Of a DNA stretch of 64,000 nt, positions 13,501 to 23,214 are shown piece by piece. The DNA is from Asterias amurensis. Lineage: Eukaryota; Echinodermata; Asteroidea; Forcipulatida; Asteriidae. Within the stretch, counting starts at the first letter, position 1. Every line of letters starts with the position of its first letter. The notes below the pieces were generated by a model, which worked only from the letters and a program-made list of their open reading frames with translations, did no database searches and was not told the DNA's origin. The stretch spans positions 8,874,284-8,938,283 of the forward strand of contig NC_092654.1 in assembly GCF_032118995.1 (NCBI RefSeq). The letters run 5' to 3'. The translations under genes and the position numbers were made by a program.

Positions 13501-16500
13501 TGCAGTGCACATTTTAGGCAGCGTGGATGCATTTATTCGTTCACTGCATCAGTATTTTACTCCCAAAACAACAGGGCCCAATTGAATAAAGCCTGTTAGC
13601 ACAAAAATTTGCTTAGCATGAAATTTCTTCCTTAGTAAAAACAGGATTACCAACCAAATTTCCACGTGATTTTCAGGATAGGCAAACAACAGCTGAATGC
13701 CAGTAACAAGCAATATGCAACAAATTAAAATTTAGTCGGTAGTCTTGTTTTTATCAAGGAAGAAATTTCATGCTAAGCAAATTTGTGTGCTTACAGGCTT
13801 TATAAAATTGGGCCCTGCTCGTTAAGCCGAGAACACTCGACCTGATGAATTATAAGACTAAGTGATTACCAAACGTTCACCTTCCTCTTTAATAACACCC
13901 TACCTCTACTTTGCCTTATCCTCCAGGCTATGAGATGCCCAATCAGCCGAACTGGGAGCTGCCCGAGATGGAGAGTCAGGAACAGACTCAGTCTTCGTGG
14001 GTTGATATCGTCCATAAGAGGGTGACTGAGATCAGCTCCAGACATCTTCTCATCATTCTATTCAGCATTCTCATCGCTATCTTTGCTGTATTAATCATCG
14101 TCTTGCTGCCGTTGTCATTCTCCTATCTGGAATACTATGAGGTTGGTTTTTCTCTTGATTGTTATATTTTATTTCTGAAACCTTTGTCTGTATTAATTTT
14201 GGAGACCATTTACAATGAACGAGCAAAACTGATTTGAAAAAGGCCTATTTATAAATAACCTATTTATAAATGGTTATCTTTTTAGACCAGTGTCTGCACT
14301 TTGTCATTTGTGTAATCCTTATTTTGCATTGAAATAAGGGAACGTATACCTTTGGTTTCTAGGAACTGTTTGATTGTTTTAATTACTATACACTCAATAT
14401 GCTTTTTATCATTGTGCTTCCTAATAGGTGATCTTGTGTGTATATATATATATAGGTCGCCAGAGACCAATACTGTAGTTAACCTGTCTGACATGGTCCT
14501 TACTGACCCACAGGTTAAACTCCTCTCAAGGGGTCTTAAGTTTTGCCCCACACCCAGAGAACCTAACCAACTTCTTTTCCAACAGGACATGGCACAATTC
14601 AATCGTAGGTTACGCCTACGTGAATACTTTCATGTAGAGCCCTCCATGAATGACGAGTCATCTGTTGAGACCCAACCCATTCCCCGCAACCGCTTCAAGG
14701 AAAAGAGTACTTGGGTACCCCCTAAGAACCGAGATGTGTCTCTAGAGACATACATCAATTCGGTTAACTCCGAGGTTCTTAAGGCCCCCAGTACCCCTAC
14801 TCCCAATTCATTATATATATATATATATTATATATATTTATTGGTTTATTTCATAAAAACATTACAAAGAAATGAACAGTATGACAACCGATATGCACTA
14901 GAACATGTACAGTATAAAAATTTCCTTAAAAAGAGCTAAAGGTTAAACAGTTAAAACTCACAATAGATAATGAGCAAGTATTACAAACAATCAAAACAAC
15001 AAACAATCAACCAGCACTTAACCAAAAAGAATGAGACTTACAAAAATAGACGTATTACTTGTAAATTATTTGATATAATATTTTATTTTGTTCTTTAAGC
15101 TGGAGAGGAGAGTCTCTAGACAGGAACTTTGTTTCTTTTAGCCAATCCTTCGGCTCCAACTATTTCTGTTTCCTTCCTGTATTTAAATTGCTTGCGATGT
15201 ATCTTTTATTGTTTTTATGTGCATTTTTTGTGAACATTATATTATCCGCCAAAGAAACATACATTATTTATAAATGTAAACTTTGATTAATGATAGTTGA
15301 ATTTTGTTTTTCCCTTTATTGTGTCTTATTTTGATTAATTGTTTTGCGTAGCTGGATGACTGGTCCAGGTTTTGGTTTTGTATTTTGGTGGGGGTAGTTT
15401 TGAAGACTTTTTAAATATATATAAATGTCAAAGTCTTATATAGCGCACATATCTACCAACAAGGTTCTCAAGGCGCTAAGTATATACAAACTTTCAGAAA
15501 GAGAGGTTATTGCAGTGATGAATTCTGAGACCCAATTATTTAGCACCTTATAAGGGTTTAAAGGTGCTACTTTCAGATGCTTGATTTCGAGACCTCAAAT
15601 TCTATACTTCTTTCTCGAAAACCACGTCACTTCGGAGGGAGCTGTTTCTCACAATGTTGTATACTATCAACCTCTTCCCATTACTTGTGACCAAGTAAGG
15701 TTTTATGCTAACAGTTATTTTGAGTAACTACCAATAGCGTCCACTGCCTTTAATATACCATTTAGGTAACCATGTAGGTTATGTGCAAATCTGTCAACAG
15801 TTATTTGTTGTACTTTCGCCAATGTTGTGCTCACCATTTAAGTAATACTGTGCACTTTTGAAGACTCATTTGTTTGAATATATCTTTTGTAACAATTGCT
15901 TTAAGTCAATTGTTTTTTCGCATTGTTTTATGTTTTGTGTTGCGCAGTAGAGGTACCTGCATTATGCGGCATATAAAAGTATTGTATTGTTATTATCATC
16001 ATTATTATATAGTTTTACTTTATTATGTCAATTATTATTATGACTCTAGCTCGGTCTGAGGGAGCAAAGATCAACAGGCAGGATCTTTTTCAGTGAGTCT
16101 GCGTTTGAGTCAGGAAGGCACGCCCTTGGACCGGATTATACCTTCAAGAAGTATCCATCGTGGGCTACAAACATCCTTCTTGAGAACGTTGCCGTCACTA
16201 CAACGTCTGGATTGGCCATCAGTTTCTCATGCAGTTTCCAGTACTTTATAAGGTAGGCGATTATTTTGACTTTTCGTTTTCCTGTTTTTTTATTTTCCTG
16301 GTTACCTGTTCATGTTTGTTGTGTTGGCATTTAGCCTTCAAGAAAGACTCTGCTCAGGGCCAAGCGTCAGGCCAGTAAGTAATTTGTTTATTTGTACCGT
16401 AGTGTCATTTTGGTTGGTAAGCAGTTTGCAACAGCTAAATCTATTTTCTTATCTTTCTTTTTCATACTATGATAACATGAATTAACATTAACAATTTGTG

Positions 16501-19500
16501 TTCATCGAAAATGCTTTATCTACAGTCATATCGAAGCACTTATTGTGATTATTTTTTAGTTTAAGACATTTTTTATGGCTTTAATTGTGGATTGTTCTGA
16601 CCTTTTCTAGTTAAAGGAACACGTTGCCTTGGATCGATAGAGTTGGTCTTTGAAAAGCGTTTGTAACCGTTTTTTTATAAAATGCATATGGGTAGAAAGA
16701 TGTTGTAAAAGTAGAACACAATGATCCACACAAACATGCCTCGAAATTGCGTGGTTTTCCTTTTACCTCGTCGGCTAACACGTCGGCCATTTATGGGGGT
16801 CAACATTTTGACTCCCATAAATGGCCGACCATGTTAGTTCACACAGTAGAAGGAAAACCACGCAATTTCGAGGCAAACTTGTGTGAATCATTGTATTCTA
16901 CTTTTAAAACATCTTTCCAACCATATGCATTTTATAAAAAACGGTTACAAACGCTTTTGTTTTGACCAACTCGTCTGATCCAAGGCAACGTGTTCCTTTA
17001 AGAGCACCAGGGGTGGATTTCACAAAGAGTTAGGACTAGTCTTATCTCGAGTTAGGACCAGTTACTCGTCCTAACTTAGGACTATCCATGCAATTTGTTT
17101 ATCTCCTAGGACTAGTCTTATGTTAAGACTAGTCTTAACTCTTTGTGAAATCGACCCCAGGGGCTTTTCTCAAACCTCGGCTTAGGCTTTGGCTCAGGCT
17201 CCGCGTGCTGGTACAGTCAGTAATACGCGCTGAAAATGCAGGTTAAAGGCTGAACTGCGTACACAGCGCGCGGAGCCTAATGCCGGAGCCCAAGCCGTGG
17301 TTTGAGAAAGGCCCCAGGCTCTGATGTTCTGATCAGCAGGGTGTGGGTTTGATTCCTGTTGGTGGCACTTGTGTTTTTGAGCAAGAAACAGATGAGACGG
17401 TAAGCTGTGGGTCCTACCGGACCGGTAGATGCATATTGAAGGAACATGTTGCCTTGGATCGGTCGAGTTGGTCTTTGAAAAGCGTTTGTAACCGTTTGTT
17501 ATAAAATGCATATGATTAGAAAGATATTTTAAAAGTAGAATATAATGATCCCACAAGTATCTTTCGAAATTGCTTGGTTCTCCTTTTACGGGAGTCAAAT
17601 TTTTGACTCCCATAAATGGCCATCTGGTTAGTTTGCAAAGTAAAAGGAAAACCACGTAAAAAAGTGTGTGGATCATTGTATTCTACTTTTAAAACGTCTT
17701 TACAACCATATGCATTTTATAACAAACGGTTACAAACGGCATTTTATAGACCAACTCGTCCGATCCAAGGCAACGTGTCCCTTTAACAAAATGGCATATC
17801 TTTCCGTTTCTACAACACAGGGAGGATGAGCTGGGTTTATTGGAGCAACGATTTGACTTAGGTTATCACGACGTTATCGAGTTTGTTGCTCAGGCAGCCA
17901 TTAAGAATATTGCTGCATCCACCGGCTTGGACATGTATCTAGAAAGAAGAAGGGATGTCGAGGTTTCCTTTCACGAGACACTCAGAACAAAGCTAGGAGG
18001 TAAGAATAAATGCGAGGTCTAAAAAGATGTTGAAAGACAATAATAACTAGACATGTGTTTGTATAAACGTAACAAACACTGTGGGTTCTCAGCTGTTGGA
18101 ACAAAAATAAAAAAAGATCAGTCATTATACTCAATAATTTTGTTAAGTTATATTCAATAATTTTGTTAAGTTTAAAAGTCGTAACACCTAAACGAACTAT
18201 TTTAATTTGCGTTTTGGACCATAGTCACTTGTCCTAAATATAAGGATTCCCCAACAAAAGGACCTGGGGTTGATTTCACAAAGGTAGTCCTAACTTAGGA
18301 CTAGTCCTAGGCAATGCTAAGAGATAGGACTGGTCCTATGTTAGGATGAGTTACTGGTACTAACTTAGGACTGGTCCTATCTCTTAGCATTGCCTAGGAA
18401 TTGTCCTAAGTTAGGACTAACTTTGTGAAATCCACCCCTGTACTTATTGGTGCTTGCCTCCATTCCCCTTATACATGTTATAGGTAATCCTTTTTACATA
18501 CTCCCCAGGGAACTGAGATGTTTAAAGGAATGAAGAAAATGGCCCAGTGACCAGGGGTTATAATGTTGGAAGCTCTTTGAGACGGCACTGTATACAAAAC
18601 ACTTGTGATTTTTATTATTATGATTAATTTGTATACCTATATTTATTGTTAACCAGTGAAATGGAAATGGAAAAAGAATATACACACAATGTATCTGATT
18701 TGAACAAAATCAAAATGAATCCTGAAGATTTTGGGGGAAAAAATCGCTTCTTTATGAAAGGATTTCAGTTTGGTTCAAAACCTGTAATCTCACGATAATT
18801 CATCTGAACTAAACATTTTGTTTTTCTTTCTCACTAGGTAATTGCTGTTCTAACAAAGAGAAATGCTTACTGGACAATACATGTCATCTCTGTAGTAACT
18901 CCACTGTCAGTTGCAACCAGGGTTATCATGTAGATATTCCGTATTTTCAACTTCTTACCATCAATCTACCCGACGTCATCGTCAATAATAATCTTGAAGT
19001 GCAACTGATGAGCGAACAGGCTGAGATGGAAAGGTACATCCAAGCTGAACTGCTGACCAGGAAAGATATTGAGAAAGCAACGGCCTTAATTTCAAACAAA
19101 GGTAAGGAGTAAAACAGGGAAGTTATTAGTTAACATTGAGGCCTACTTTCATATTTATTGTTCATTGGTGGCTCAACTCAATCACAGACCTCAAGGGTCA
19201 TAAACCTCAAGGGTCGACTTACATTTTTTTTTCATTTTTAGTTGGTATGACACTGCTCTAGAATTGCAAAGGTCCTGGGTTCGAATCCCACCCAAGTAAA
19301 AGGCCTGGCACTGTTTTCACAGAGCTTGGGAAAGTACTGAGTATACAGTGCTAACATACATTAGTGTATATATATGAAAAAAATGAACATTCGTTATAAA
19401 TAAGGGAATCAATGTGTGGTGAAGAGGTTTTCAACTAGTGGTTTAATCCCAATGAGGCCTGGTTCTTGATAATTTTATCGAGACATCTTTATAAAGGTTA

Positions 19501-19780
19501 AGATATTTTATATTTTTTATAATCAGCTGTGGAGGTCCTGACTAATGGTTCAGCTGCGGCTGACTTAATCCTGTCGATGGGCGAGGCAGAAGCACGTGCC
19601 AAGATGGAAGCAGCAAACAGCCGAGGTCTGGCTCTGATGTATGAGAGAATGGGTGTGGTTACCGACCAACACAAAGCATCGTTACATTGGCTAAGAATGT
19701 TAGGACAGCATGAGATGCTGGTCATGGGTGTAAGCTTCGAAGAGTACTTGCAGCTCATGAAAAATTACACCATCACATAG
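7579..19780 (+). CDS. SPFH/band-7 membrane protein with long PPxY-bearing N-terminal arm (10 exons, 599 aa)
   Basis: Exons 7579-7699, 9265-9398, 10145-10342, 11481-11637, 12556-12630, 13927-14141, 16050-16252, 17821-17999, 18838-19101 and 19527-19780 join in frame at GT-AG sites. Residues 1-268 are acidic and look unstructured, with PPGY (119-122) and PPSY (125-128), the consensus for WW-domain ligands such as NEDD4 ligases. One hydrophobic helix spans about 269-291. From about 295 follows an SPFH-type region (STGR near 308, GRHALGPDYTF, FSCSFQYFIR). A loop at 430-453 holds six cysteines. A helical tail with alternating Ala/Glu/Lys (AEARAKMEAANSRG) runs to the end. SPFH proteins build membrane-anchored oligomers; the exact job here is unknown. 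The start is the first ATG of exon 1; a further upstream exon cannot be excluded. The 3' neighbour on the other strand is a second SPFH gene. Confidence 0.85.
7762..7800 (-). repeat. Hammerhead-like fold, altered core (family T)
   Basis: On the minus strand an outer stem GCCT/AGGC encloses a conserved block with an inner hairpin and a following GAAAC-type stretch. The same arrangement recurs at 16334-16372, 45751-45789 and 59757-59795. It probably marks the end of a Penelope-like or related retroelement. It lies in intron 1 of the SPFH gene, 62 bases after the donor. Confidence 0.5.
7859..8047. repeat. MITE with ends aagcccggttcatacttc
   Basis: Inverted ends (aagcccggttcatacttcct and, inverted, catgaagtatgaactgggctt) enclose a GC-richer 190-base body full of gcgaatgcg motifs. 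Single copy in the window. Confidence 0.8.
8134..8508 (+). repeat. MITE family 2 copy (TIR aaagccattggaccctttcgg), complete
   Basis: The ends are inverted copies, and a small palindrome aattctcgttaacgagaatt sits in the middle. The right half contains the ttttcacaggtttgttattt segment also found inside family 1, whose terminal repeats are different. Confidence 0.85.
9009..9172. repeat. MITE family 4 copy, diverged
   Basis: Begins gatttcacaaaactcttcct and ends gttattcaggaaatcggc. The interior has the family's repeated taggac/gtccta half-sites. It is older than the copies at 17009 and 18268. Confidence 0.6.
9446..9763 (+). repeat. MITE family 1 copy, left end lost
   Basis: Matches the right three-quarters of the family, including the central palindrome and the right terminal repeat. 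The left break lies about 50 bases after the donor of exon 2 of the SPFH gene. Confidence 0.85.
9780..10000. repeat. MITE with ends gacctttcccatgaaacatg
   Basis: Inverted ends gacctttcccatgaaacatg and catgtttcatgggaagggtc flank a CpG-rich 220-base body containing gcatgcgcac motifs. Only one copy seen. Confidence 0.8.
10400..10568. repeat. MITE family 4 copy, diverged
   Basis: Starts catcgatttcacccaaacta and ends gtttcgttaaatcggctgatg, with taggattaa half-sites between, in intron 3 of the SPFH gene. Confidence 0.6.
10575..10934 (+). repeat. MITE family 1 copy, subfamily with a different centre
   Basis: The ends match family 1, but the central palindrome is replaced by one built on aaaggctttagcattaagcc. 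Related alternative centres occur at about 30050, 46580, 59350 and 61550. Confidence 0.8.
10969..11050. repeat. MITE family 5 fragment
   Basis: Only the left end (ggggccaatttcatagcatt) and part of the body with the aaatttgcttaagc motif are recognisable. Confidence 0.5.
11335..11405 (+). repeat. tRNA-like SINE head fragment
   Basis: Contains a box-B-like ggttcaaatcccattc after cgcgttaatccagg, close to the tRNA-like unit at 23913. The A-box half is broken, so this is a degraded SINE, not a tRNA gene. Confidence 0.5.
11735..12316 (-). CDS. Uncharacterised 193-codon open frame inside an intron
   Basis: An uninterrupted 193-codon frame runs antisense in intron 4 of the SPFH gene. Its first roughly 40 codons overlap a palindromic element, so only 11735-12200 could be original coding sequence. 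That part contains one CKVCG motif with spaced Cys/His residues vaguely like a zinc finger, and ends with a stop after WCHAQ. I do not recognise a family. It may be chance, a piece of a retro-copied gene, or part of a mobile element. Confidence 0.2.
   Translation of the reverse strand: MPLSPISNSAFGLIGYGTQTRYIFPYSTRACVITYIITPDGRLLFPCKVCGATFSKYETFFLYTKFLNDPQEQNTRHMAPDLTDIDTSCKWTDLTQHKFHGATVVPKHNFKCYTKSSYINYSHINKATPNTCLQTTLSTEKSGLPKTSYQPAIHRTGWHKVPLLLNRHLDFIPFQLIVIKLRMDEKIVWCHAQ
12206..12355. repeat. Palindromic element, 150 bases
   Basis: The arms gttatcacacaagcgcgagt and gcgcgcgtgtgataac, and inside them acggaaaaatata/tatattttccgt and catatccaa/ttggatatg, form one long imperfect inverted repeat rich in gcgc. 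Confidence 0.8.
12738..12983. repeat. MITE family 5 copy, complete
   Basis: Ends are agggcccaatttcatagagc and gtatgaaattgagccc, with inner repeats aaatttgcttagcatgaaatt. Length is about 245 bases. The whole element is close to palindromic around a central caacagctg-like motif. Confidence 0.85.
13080..13323. repeat. MITE family 5 copy, complete
   Basis: Same ends (ggggccaatttcatagagct and, inverted, agctctatgaaattgggccc), with the aagcaaaaaatcgcttaagc variant inside. It lies 100 bases after the copy at 12738. Confidence 0.85.
13573..13816. repeat. MITE family 5 copy, complete
   Basis: Third copy in 1.1 kb of one intron. Ends are agggcccaattgaataaagc and ctttataaaattgggccctg. Confidence 0.85.
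14440..14830 (+). mobile_element. Penelope-like retroelement fragment (N-terminal part of the reverse-transcriptase frame)
   Basis: Between two TA-rich runs lies an open stretch whose peptide has the pattern VVNLSD...LLSRGLKFCPTP...RRLRLREYF...STWVPP...LETYI, which precedes the reverse-transcriptase core in Penelope-like elements. Only about 360 coding bases remain, so it is a small fossil piece inside intron 6 of the SPFH gene. The family call rests on this peptide pattern from memory of the family, not on a search. Confidence 0.65.
15427..15571 (-). repeat. SINE-A tail fragment
   Basis: Reads (minus strand) gtagcacc...accttataaggtgctaaataattgggtctc...agcgccttgagaac...gcgctatataagacttt, the tail of the tRNA-Ser-headed SINE seen in full at 27396 and 35768. 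Confidence 0.8.
15567..15753 (+). repeat. MITE family 1 copy, left half lost
   Basis: Right half only, ending accaatagcgtccactgcctttaa. Part of the palindromic centre is deleted. Confidence 0.75.
16334..16372 (+). repeat. Hammerhead-like fold, altered core (family T)
   Basis: The outer stem GCCT/AGGC encloses a core and an inner hairpin (gactc...gggcc), as in the copies at 7762, 45751 and 59757. It lies in intron 7 of the SPFH gene. Confidence 0.5.
16611..17001. repeat. MITE family 3 copy (TIR ttaaaggaacacgttgcctt), complete
   Basis: A 390-base near-palindrome. Ends ttaaaggaacacgttgcctt and, inverted, aaggcaacgtgttcctttaa; centre tttatgggagtcaaaatttt type. Four more copies lie at 17436, 23215, 41386 and 50242. 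Confidence 0.92.
17009..17160. repeat. MITE family 4 copy, complete
   Basis: Ends ggggtggatttcacaaagag and ctctttgtgaaatcgacccc are inverted copies, with tandem aggactagt motifs inside. Confidence 0.9.
17158..17317. repeat. MITE with ends ggggcttttctcaaacctcgg
   Basis: Inverted ends (ggggcttttctcaaacctcg and, inverted, ccgtggtttgagaaaggcccc) flank a GC-rich body with cggagcc repeats. It abuts the preceding family 4 copy with no spacer, so one probably inserted at the edge of the other. Confidence 0.8.
17436..17786. repeat. MITE family 3 copy, partly deleted
   Basis: Both ends are present. The left arm of the central palindrome is shortened relative to 16611-17001. It sits just before exon 8 of the SPFH gene (acceptor at 17820). 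Confidence 0.88.
18268..18440. repeat. MITE family 4 copy, complete
   Basis: Ends ggggttgatttcacaaaggt and, inverted, gtgaaatccacccc enclose a nearly perfect palindrome built from cctaacttaggactagtcct units. Confidence 0.88.
18500..18645 (+). repeat. SINE-B tail fragment
   Basis: Shares ctccccagggaactgagatg...aatggcccagtgaccagggg...gttggaagctctttgagacgg with the tails at 24400, 25150, 28860 and 31575. Confidence 0.7.
19245..19385 (+). repeat. tRNA-like SINE-C copy
   Basis: Has a box-B-like gggttcgaatcccaccc, then tgtttt.cacagagcttgggaaagtactgagtatacagtgctaac. The same order appears inverted at 20680-20835 and again at 56275-56420 and 56965-57080. Confidence 0.65.
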
Positions 19781-19789
19781 GATAGACAT

Positions 19790-20225
19790 CAGAGGTGATG
19801 GGTGTAATTGGGTACAGGTGTGTTGGATTGCCTTGGAGTTGATGGGTGTAAATGGGTACAGGTGTATAGGTTTGGCTCAGAGGGGATGGGTGTAATGGGT
19901 ACAGGTGTGTTGGATTGCCTTGGAGTTGATGGGTGTAAATGGGTACAGGTGTGTTGGATTGCCTTGGAGTTGATGGGTGTAAATGGGTACAGGTGTGTTG
20001 GATTGCCTTGGAGTTGATGGGTGTAAATGGGTACAGGTGTGTTGGATTGCCTTGGAGTTGATGGGTGTAAATGGGTACAGGTGTGTTGGATTGCCTTGGA
20101 GTTGATGGGTGTAAATGGGTACAGGTGTATAAGATGGGCGGCTCAGAGGGAGATGGGTGTTATGGGTACAGGTGCATAGGATGACCTCAGTAGTGACTGG
20201 GTTTAATGGGTACAGGTGAGTAGGT
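19790..20225 (+). repeat. 44-bp tandem array directly after the SPFH stop codon
   Basis: The unit runs ggagttgatgggtgtaaatg, ggtacaggtg, tgttggattg, cctt. About five units are near-identical; outer units are diverged and carry insertions such as gtataggtttggctcagagg. The array starts about 10 bases after the TAG at 19780, so it almost certainly lies in the 3' UTR. Confidence 0.92.
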
Positions 20226-20417
20226 ATAACAAAAGAGGACAATAGGAGGTCCACGGTTGCAGGCGTAATACAAGCGTGCGTGTATTGGATGGCCTTTGAG
20301 GGGAATAAAATTCATTGCAAGAAAATTTTTTAGTATCACTGTAGTGATTTGTATTGCGACATCACACTCTACTAAGCAACTACGGTTGATTTACAGTTAC
20401 GATCAATCTTAGATCTT

Positions 20418-20628
20418 TGTGAGAAATGTGTATTGACCCCTTGCACGCGCGTCACACGCGGCCACTGATGCCACGCTCACCATGTTGTTGGTCAATAGGC
20501 TTACGTGTAAACGCCGCGTCACCTAAAATTGCGCACTTCAATGAATAACACACGCTGACATTGACCACCAAAATGGCGCATCCAAGATTATTCTGATGAT
20601 GATCTCGGGTGAAATGGGTCAATAGAAT
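20418..20628 (-). repeat. Repeat family 8 copy (CpG-rich, ttgacccctt...gcgcgcgt)
   Basis: Reverse complement of 42085-42310. Both run from a ttgacccatttcacc-like end, through a gcgcca block and catggtgagcgtggcatcag, to gacgcgcgtgcaaggggtca. The ends are imperfect inverted repeats around ggtcaat. Confidence 0.7.
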
Positions 20629-20679
20629 GGGCTAAGAGGTGACGTGACTAACTTGCAATTAATATTATTATTTTTTTTT

Positions 20680-20835
20680 ATACCCATACACTGATGTGTG
20701 TTAGCACTGCATACTCAGTACTTTCCAGAGTCCCGTGAAAAAAATATCACAGGCATGTTACTCGGCTGGGATTCGAACCCACGACCCTTGCAATTCTAGA
20801 GCAGTGTCTTACCAACTAGACTACCGAGGTGGCCC
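20680..20835 (-). repeat. tRNA-like SINE-C copy, inverted
   Basis: On the minus strand it reads gccacctcggtagtctagtt...ggttcgaatcccagcc, with A-box-like and B-box-like segments about 40 bases apart, followed by the same tail as 19245-19385. Confidence 0.75.
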
Positions 20836-21894
20836 GGCAGCTAGATTGCAATTAATAATCGCAACTTTGACACTAGGCGGCCAGGCTTAATGCAAAGTTC
20901 GTGTGGGTTTGAATCCCACCAAAGTAATTTCCCCCAAAAAAGTAGTTACATTCTTTATCCAAATGCAAAAATAACTGATCTATAAACTCCATTGTCCAGA
21001 GTTGAAGAATTCGTGTGGAAGTTGTACAGTGTATATAGAGCAGTGCAATTTATGTATATAAATGTAAATAGTATTTACTTCAGCATGCACCATCATGTTT
21101 GGTACATTGGTTGCATTTCACAAAACCTTATCCATGTCCAGCTAATTGAGTTTGTTTTTAAGGTGGAAATGTACAAATCACAAGTGGAGACATCGGCTAG
21201 GTTTGCAATATTTCCCTGCCGTTCTAAATTACTTTAAAAAATAAAAATAAGTGACAAGTTGTTTTTATTATTGTGACACTGTAATATTTATTTCAAAACT
21301 TGTTGTAAATTTGTACAAAACATAAAACAAAGTACTTGTAAGATTTCTAGAAGTATGTTAAAATGGAGTTACCAAAATAGGAAATAATGAGAAAAACATT
21401 AAATGTGTTAAATTTTGAGAAAGGGATTGGTATGTGAAAAGATAACATAATTGACTTTCACATTGAGGTTTAGACCATGTAACCTTTGACATCGCACTTC
21501 CAACTCAGACAAGCAGATACATGTACTTGGTTTCAATCCAAAACTCATCTCAAAACATATCTATTTCAGGAACCATAGCTTTTGAACTTTGGCTGTCTGT
21601 GTATATGTAGCAGAGTCCCTTTTTTTTGCGCCAGGAGTGTAATCATCGACAGACTTGGCACACTAGAAGTGTTCATTATTATTATTACTATTTACAAAAG
21701 GGCCACAAACCATGGACTTTCTGCTGGCAAGATTTGTATTGCGATTGCAGTGTCTGATTTGTATCAACTTTTGTATATGAAGAAAAGGGCACACCTCAAA
21801 ACCTGTTCAGCTGCTCAGGCATGATATTTGGCCACTGGAAAAAAAGTAGGAACATTTTATCAAGGGCTGACCTACATGTTCACATGGTGTTGGC

Positions 21895-22325
21895 TTTAAA
21901 GACATTGGACACTATTGGTAATTGTCAAAGACTAGTCTTCTCACTTGATGTATCTCAACATCGACATAAAATAACAAACCTGTGAAAATTTGAGCTTGAT
22001 TGGTCGTCGGAGTTGCGAGATAACTATGAAAGGAAAAAACACCCTTGTCACACGAAGTTGTGTGCTTTCAGATGCTTGATTTCAAGACCTCAAATTCTAA
22101 ACTTGAGGTCTTGAAATCAAATTCGTGGAAAATTACTTCTTTCTTGAAAACTACGTCACTTCAGAGGGAGCCGTTTCTCACAATGTTTTATACTTATTAG
22201 CATAAAGCCTTACTTGGTATTGAGTATTACACAAATTTGGTTTCGAGACCTCCGAATTAGATTTTGAGGTATTGAAATCAAGCATCTGAAAGCACACAAC
22301 TACATGTGACAAAGGTGATTTAACT
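21895..22325 (+). repeat. Two rearranged MITE family 1 pieces
   Basis: The left part (21895-22197) is an ordinary copy up to ttttatac. It then jumps to an inverted partial copy starting ttattagcataaagccttac. This is a composite made by two insertions or by template switching. Confidence 0.7.
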
Positions 22326-22329
22326 TTTA

Positions 22330-23214
22330 CAAATCTTCAGATTTTAAATCGGACTTAACTGGGAAGAATATCATGTCTCGTTTTATAACTCTTGAATTTA
22401 TGTTGGAATTATTACACAAAAATGTGAACTTTCCCATATGACTAGTGTAGTACCTTGCCTGCCAGAAAGGCTCTGGAATGTACAAGGTCACTCTTGTTTC
22501 ATTAACAGGTTTTTATAAAGGTTACATGGTCTATATGTTTAGCTAGATGATTAATATACATATATTTTATATCTAATTCTGCTATACTTTTTTACTTTTG
22601 TAAACCCATATTAAACCATGATATGATACCAAGTTATTAAAATTGTTCATGACTTCATAATACTTAGTGGTATTTGTTTGTTAAGTTTAATTTTCTTTTA
22701 AAAGATGTGCTCAACCTGGTAAGATTGAAGGTATAAATGTTCATATAACTTGGGTAGAATTAAGTAATGAGGGGAAAACATCCCTTGAAATAATATTGCC
22801 CGGAATCCTATATACATGTATTCTGACAAACAAGTATACCAATTGCTCTTGCAAGTCTGAAAAAACGACCATAATGGTTTTTGTTTCCTCACTATTTTCT
22901 CATGACTCGTGACTGGTTGAGCTTTAACTGTCTTGAATGTTTTTATGTCACGCAGACAGTGGTCTTTTACAATTACCAATGTTGTCTGCATTTTTTAAAA
23001 ACATGTTTAACAGGTAATCGTGTTGTAACAGGCCTTTTCAAATCAGCTTTACTCGTTTGTTGTAAATGGTCTGAAAAATTTGTACTGATAGAATAAATTC
23101 CAGATTAAAAAAATATAACATACAAAACTCTGCCATTAAAAACTGTACATAAGACTCTGGGGTTTATTGTAACTATTGAAATCATTTTCAGAAGAACACC
23201 AATCATTTGATGAA
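22330..23214. other. Intergenic stretch
   Basis: No exon evidence. 22690-22995 has scattered similarity to MITE family 6 (aaacatcccttgaaat...cactattttctc) and is probably a worn copy. Confidence 0.35.

Larger units (their letters stand above)
20226..21890. other. Downstream flank of the first SPFH gene
   Basis: No further exon was found. It contains a family 8 repeat (20418-20628), an inverted SINE-C (20680-20835), a second tRNA-like piece (20880-20930), and AATAAA-type hexamers near 20305 and 21240 that could serve as polyadenylation signals. Confidence 0.4.

Noticed and set aside
14352-14939. 195-codon frame as a host gene
   Set aside because: Its central part matches a Penelope-like fragment, and both ends are TA microsatellite and intron sequence.
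19877-20254. 125-codon minus-strand frame of Pro/Thr/His-rich repeats
   Set aside because: Antisense reading of the 44-bp array after the SPFH stop codon.
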